From the NCBI GenBank assembly GCA_011772275.1, contig WVZU01000171.1, positions 7,159 to 15,112 on the forward strand: 7,954 nucleotides of DNA, written 5' to 3'. Origin of the DNA: Planctomycetales bacterium (GTDB lineage Bacteria > Planctomycetota > Planctomycetia > Pirellulales > UBA7805). Each line of letters opens with the position of its first letter. The stretch's first letter is position 1. A program made the position numbers and the translations under genes. Below the pieces are notes generated by a model. It did no database searches, had not been told where the DNA came from, and saw nothing but the letters and a program-made list of their open reading frames with translations. Positions 6,756 to 7,954 of the stretch are shown piece by piece.

Positions 6756-7954
6756 ATGATAGAAGTTATGAATCCTAAAATTCCCCACCGCGACGTGTTG
6801 CGCCAGGTTCGCCCGGCGCTGGTATTGACGCTGTTGATTGCCTGGGCGGCGCCGGCGGGTGCCGATCCTGGCTGGACCGACCAGGTCGACGCCCACCTGG
6901 CGGCCGGTGAATTTTCCTCGGCCCTGCGAATCGCCGATTCCGCTCCGGCCGACCAGCGGCCCGGTCTGCTGCGTCGGATCGCAGTTGCGCAAAACGACCA
7001 GGGTGCCAGGCGAGCGGCCGAGCAAACGTTGCGGCGTATCGACGACGATCGCGCCCGCGCCGCGGCCCTCGACCATATCCTCGCTCAACGCTTCGGTGGC
7101 CCCGATCCCGTTCTCGCTCAATTCGGCGATGGCGGCGGCGACGGGGGCGGCAGTGGCGGTGCGACGACGGCCGACTTCGACGCGATTATTGAGCTGATGA
7201 CGACGACAATCGATCCGGACTCCTGGGACGAGACGGGTGGCCCGGGAACGATCCACGAGTTTGAAGGGGGCGTGGTCGTGGATGCCACCGGAGTCCTGCA
7301 GCGGACCACGCGGACGGAGGCCGGTCAGCCGCTGGCGGACCTGCGAACTGGCGCGCTACGATCCGACGCTCCCAGCGACGTACGCAGGAGTTCGCCGCTA
7401 CGTAAGGTTTCCCTGCCCAGATTGGAACTGGCCGTTCAGCTGCGGGCCGCGGCAGGGCAGGGTCCTGACCGGGAGATGCAACTGTTGGCCGGCTTGACGC
7501 GGATCGAATATGTGCTGGCCTATCCGGAAACCGGCGACCTGGTGATTGCCGGTCCGGCGGGGGACTGGCGACGGAATGAGGAGGGGCGCCTTGTCAACTC
7601 GGAATCGGGTCGCCCTCTCCTGCGGCTGGACGACCTGGTCGTCATCCTGCGACAGATCACCGGCAACTCCGGCAGCCGCTTCGGTTGCTCGATCACCCCT
7701 CGCCAGCAGTCGCTGGCGCGTGTCAAAGCCTTTGTGGCCGAATCGTCGCAAAAGCCGTTAAAGCCTGGGCAACGGGCACGCCAACAGTGGCTGGAACAAC
7801 TGCGTGCGGCCGTGGGCACTCAAGACATCGAAGTCTACGGCATTGATGCCGGAACGCGTGCGGCCAGGATACTGGTCGAAGCCGACTACCACATGAAACG
7901 GATCGGGATCGGCTTGGAGCCGGGCACGGACGGCCTGGTCAGTTACCTGCAATC
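6756..7954 (+). CDS. Secreted DUF1598-domain protein, 3' end beyond the window
   Basis: The frame is open from ATG 6756 to the right edge, giving 399 residues with no stop. A Sec signal peptide is clear: basic residues, the hydrophobic core ALVLTLLIAW and a signal peptidase I site after Ala36 (PAGA, then DPG). Residues ~40-115 are helical and resemble a TPR-like repeat. A Gly-rich hinge at 124-135 separates them from a segment at about 140-183 (DFDAIIELMTTTIDPDSWDE, then GGPGTIHEF and GGVVVD) of the kind found in planctomycete exported proteins. From about residue 223 the sequence matches my memory of DUF1598, with YVLAYPETGDLVIAGPAGDW at 252-271, a LLRLDDLVVILRQ helix, FGCSITP and HMKRIGIGLEP. 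The function of the family is unknown. ATG 6768 (weak AGAAG upstream) is an alternative start that still keeps the signal peptide. The C-terminal part of the domain is missing from the window. Confidence 0.85.
   Translation, partial: MIEVMNPKIPHRDVLRQVRPALVLTLLIAWAAPAGADPGWTDQVDAHLAAGEFSSALRIADSAPADQRPGLLRRIAVAQNDQGARRAAEQTLRRIDDDRARAAALDHILAQRFGGPDPVLAQFGDGGGDGGGSGGATTADFDAIIELMTTTIDPDSWDETGGPGTIHEFEGGVVVDATGVLQRTTRTEAGQPLADLRTGALRSDAPSDVRRSSPLRKVSLPRLELAVQLRAAAGQGPDREMQLLAGLTRIEYVLAYPETGDLVIAGPAGDWRRNEEGRLVNSESGRPLLRLDDLVVILRQITGNSGSRFGCSITPRQQSLARVKAFVAESSQKPLKPGQRARQQWLEQLRAAVGTQDIEVYGIDAGTRAARILVEADYHMKRIGIGLEPGTDGLVSYLQ

Overview
The window is GC-rich bacterial chromosomal DNA, most likely from a planctomycete (Pirellulales-like). 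The best taxonomic marker is the gene running off the right edge. It encodes an exported protein with a DUF1598-type domain, a family I know essentially only from Planctomycetes. Weak or absent Shine-Dalgarno sites and large lipoproteins built around a thioredoxin domain fit the same group. I see no tRNA, rRNA, CRISPR array, transposase, integrase or phage gene.

Layout, left to right: (1) the 3' end of an unrecognised gene entering from the left (1-561, +), with a possible helix-turn-helix stretch and an odd proline/arginine-rich tail. (2) A small acidic protein with three membrane segments (501-1043, +). (3) A MoaD/ThiS-like sulfur-carrier protein ending in Gly-Gly (1045-1308, +), one base after the preceding stop. 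(4) A convergent LarA/DUF2088 (lactate racemase-like) gene (1276-2574, -) whose end overlaps the moaD-like gene by 33 bases and which appears to lack the key cofactor-binding lysine. (5) A short divergent intergenic region (2575-2666). (6) An 819-residue lipoprotein (2667-5126, +) combining a LolA/DUF2092-like domain, a TlpA-like thioredoxin domain with an unusual WCHFC active site, and a C-terminal beta-propeller-like region. (7) A complete phosphoglycerate kinase, pgk (5174-6364, +). (8) A roughly 390-base non-coding gap rich in short perfect hairpins. (9) The DUF1598 gene (6756 to the right edge, +), open at its 3' end.

Working relationships: the membrane protein and MoaD-like gene look translationally coupled. 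The redox lipoprotein and pgk lie 47 bases apart on the same strand and may be co-transcribed, but nothing links their functions. The LarA-like gene and the lipoprotein gene diverge from a shared 92-base region. I did not find a coherent new multi-gene system. The points most worth following are the LarA-like protein missing its canonical lysine, the three-part lipoprotein with a CHFC active site, and the hairpin-dense pgk 3' region.
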